This document shows positions 62,377 to 64,000 of a DNA stretch of 64,000 bases, piece after piece; the stretch's first letter is position 1; each line of letters opens with the position of its first letter. Position numbers and translations under genes: made by a program. Source of the stretch: CAVVYV01 sp963818205 (lineage in GTDB: Bacteria; Actinomycetota; Thermoleophilia; Solirubrobacterales; 70-9); contig CAWFRG010000013.1 of NCBI GenBank assembly GCA_963818205.1, positions 248,001-312,000 on the forward strand. Reading direction: 5' to 3'. The notes beneath the pieces were generated by a model, which worked only from the letters and a program-made list of their open reading frames with translations, did no database searches and was not told the DNA's origin.

Positions 62377-63390
62377 CTGCGCCTCTCCTCGCCTTCGACC
62401 CAGGCAGCAGCCTCGACCGCTTCTTCCGCGGGGCCGACGCCTTCTTCGACCGCCTTGGCGACCTCGGCTGGGTCTCGATGTCGATCGCCCTCGCTTTCTA
62501 CCTGGCGCACCTGCTCGCCCGCACCCGCGCCTGGCAGAACGTCCTCCGCGCCGCCTATCCGCGGCGGGACGTGGGCTACTGGAGGATCACGGGTGCCTAT
62601 CTCGTCGGCGCCGGCCTCAACAGCTTCATCCCCGCGCGGGTCGGCGACGCGGTCAAGATCTTCCTCGCCAAGCGCTCGATTCGGGGGTCCTCCTATCCCG
62701 CAATCACATCGTCCTTCTTCGTCCAGTCGGTCTTCGACACCAGCGCGGGGATTCTGGTCTTCCTCTACGCCATCACCCAGGGCCTGCTGCCCCAGCCGCC
62801 CGAGCTGCCCAACCTTCCCGCCTTCGAGATCTCCTTCTGGGCGCAGCACCCGCGGTTCCTCCTCTTCCTCCTCACCGCGCTCGGGATCGCCATCGTGCTC
62901 ACCTTCGCGATCCTGGCGCGCCGGGCGGAGGAGTTCTGGAACCGGATCAAGCAGGGCGTGGTGGTCCTCACCGACTGGCGCCGGTACCTGCGCGAGGTCG
63001 CCGCCTGGCAGGGGGTGGGCTGGGTCGCGCGCTTCTTCGCCTTCTGGTTCTTCCTCGAGGCGTTTCACATCGGCGGCTCCTTCTCCAACGTGATGCTGGT
63101 GATGAGCGTCCAGGCGATCTCCACTCTGCTCCCCCTCACCCCGGGCGGCGCCGGCGCCCAGCAGGCCCTTCTCGTCGCGACCCTGCGGGGCCCCGGCCCG
63201 ATCGCCGTGCTCACCTACTCGGTCGGACAACAGATCGCGATCGCCGCCTGGGCGGCCGTCCTCGGCTTCCTCGCCCTCCTCCTTGATCTTCCGGACCACC
63301 GACTGGCGCAACCTGATCCGCCGGGCGGGCGCCGAGGCGGAGGCGCACCAGCGCGAGGAGGCACAGGCGGAGAAGGCTCAGCCCGGATAG
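62373..63390 (+). CDS. UPF0104/LPG-synthase-TM-like flippase family membrane protein (one frameshift)
   Basis: About 339 residues. Membrane helices such as WVSMSIALAFYLAHLLARTR, then motif GAYLVGAGLNSFIPARVGDA, QSVFDTSAGILVFLYAITQG, FLLFLLTALGIAIVLTFAIL, and LLPLTPGGAGAQQALLVATL. This is the pattern of the lysylphosphatidylglycerol-synthase membrane domain/AglD family, often linked to lipid or glycolipid transport. A break near 63290 precedes the basic tail ending REEAQAEKAQPG. TTG start overlaps the YihY stop. Seven to eight helices. Confidence 0.82.
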
Positions 63391-63540
63391 ACGATGGGAA
63401 TCAGCCATCGCCACGGCGGCCGCTCGGCGGCGGGGAAGGGGTAGTGGTTTCGACCCAGCAGTGTCTCGAGCGGCACCAGGGCTGGGTCGTCCTCGAGGTT
63501 GAGCCGGCGAGGCGCTCGCCGCAAGCGCCCCGCGAATGCG

Positions 63541-63960
63541 TCACCGACGAGCCGCCAACTCGGCGAGTCGGCGCAGTGCTTCGGGCATGCGCTGCTCGAA
63601 CCGCGGGCCGATAATGCGCTTGAACAGCGGCGTCGCCGGTCCGCTCATCTCGACCCCGTAGGTGATAGTGGTGCCGCCACCTTCCGCCGGCTCGATTTGG
63701 TGCTCGAAGCGCAGGTGGGTGAGCGGGAGGATTGTCTCGCTGACGAACCTGTGCCCGGGCTCGACCGAGCCGATCCGCAGCTTCGAGCGGGGGCCGCCCG
63801 GAGCCCGGCTAGAGCCCCTCGCGCCCTCGGCGAACGGGCTCTCCAGAGAGGCCTGCGCAATGCCGGGATGCCAGCGCGGCCATCCTCCAACGTCGGTCCA
63901 GGTCGCCCACACCCGCTCCGGGTCGGCTTCGGTGGTGATCTTTGTCTCGAATTCCCACAC
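63541..63960 (-). CDS. SRPBCC (polyketide cyclase-like) family protein
   Basis: 139 residues of START-like fold. MWEFETKITTEADPERVWAT, WTDVGGWPRWHPGIAQASLE, RFVSETILPLTHLRFEHQIE, GTTITYGVEMSGPATPLFKR, and RFEQRMPEALRRLAELAARR. Family members bind hydrophobic ligands or cyclise polyketides. Start ATG at 63960 with the upstream part of the gene outside the window not needed. About 150 bases to the previous gene hold nothing recognised. Converges on the UPF0104 gene. Confidence 0.85.
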   Translation of the reverse strand: MWEFETKITTEADPERVWATWTDVGGWPRWHPGIAQASLESPFAEGARGSSRAPGGPRSKLRIGSVEPGHRFVSETILPLTHLRFEHQIEPAEGGGTTITYGVEMSGPATPLFKRIIGPRFEQRMPEALRRLAELAARR

Positions 63961-64000
63961 GTGCGGAGAACCCTACGCCTCCCCATGGGGCTACTCGAAT

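Overview
The window reads as chromosome of a high-GC actinobacterium, most likely class Thermoleophilia (Solirubrobacterales/Gaiellales type). This is inferred from the very high GC, frequent GTG/TTG starts with AGGAGG sites, ATGA/GTGA/TTGA gene overlaps, an actinobacterial E2-E1 fused 2-oxoglutarate dehydrogenase, an F420-type LLM oxidoreductase, a SigB/SigF-type sigma factor with RsbV/RsbW-like regulators, and actinobacterial-style c-di-AMP riboswitches in front of NlpC/P60-like genes. No rRNA, tRNA, CRISPR array, insertion sequence or phage gene was seen.

A caution applies throughout: about half of the clearly conserved genes carry one or more single-base reading-frame breaks, usually in G/C-rich runs, with both halves still matching the family. 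The simplest reading is uncorrected sequencing or assembly indels rather than mass gene decay. These genes are annotated as single CDS spanning the breaks, and approximate break positions are given.

Layout. (1) 1-3409, minus strand: a translationally coupled operon of PLP-dependent Orn/Lys/Arg decarboxylase, guanidine-modifying (DDAH/deiminase-like) enzyme and M20 N-carbamoyl hydrolase, which could together turn arginine into putrescine. (2) 3870-5990: a general-stress sigma factor converging on RsbW-like and RsbV-like genes. (3) 5987-21403: a polyamine island. Two complete Pot-type ABC importers on the minus strand flank a plus-strand catabolic operon (class III aminotransferase, PucR regulator, saccharopine-dehydrogenase-like protein, alanine dehydrogenase, aminobutyraldehyde-type dehydrogenase). 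(4) 21700-23910: three tandem secreted NlpC/P60-like paralogues under two c-di-AMP riboswitches. (5) 23954-33565: an SDR, aconitase, small zinc-ribbon proteins, and a giant 2-oxoglutarate dehydrogenase carrying two lipoyl domains, a peripheral-subunit-binding domain, the E2 core and E1 in one chain. (6) 33643-38373: a two-domain fatty-acyl reductase-like SDR, an alkyl-DHAP-synthase-like FAD enzyme and a UbiA/DPPR-synthase-like prenyltransferase, a possible ether-lipid or lipid-linked-precursor cluster. (7) 38379-47088: acyl-CoA dehydrogenases, LLM oxidoreductase, citrate synthase, a hydrolase, a UbiE-like methyltransferase, a membrane protein and a DsbA-like protein. (8) 47108-57368: antiporter, PfkB kinase, quinone oxidoreductase, DEAD-box helicase, two-component pair, HAD hydrolase, and an ACAD/phosphotransferase pair. 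(9) 57443-63960: RibD-like reductase, RpiB-like isomerase, sulfotransferase, haloalkane-dehalogenase-like protein, DUF2804-like, YihY-like and UPF0104-like proteins, and an SRPBCC protein.

Beyond genes, the window holds a dispersed intergenic hairpin repeat (shared words at about 4.7, 24.8, 33.2, 52.25 and 58.68 kb), two cases in which the 3' end of a gene is tandemly duplicated just before the next start codon, a nested inverted repeat between convergent operons, and a palindromic candidate operator between the first Pot operon and the catabolic operon.
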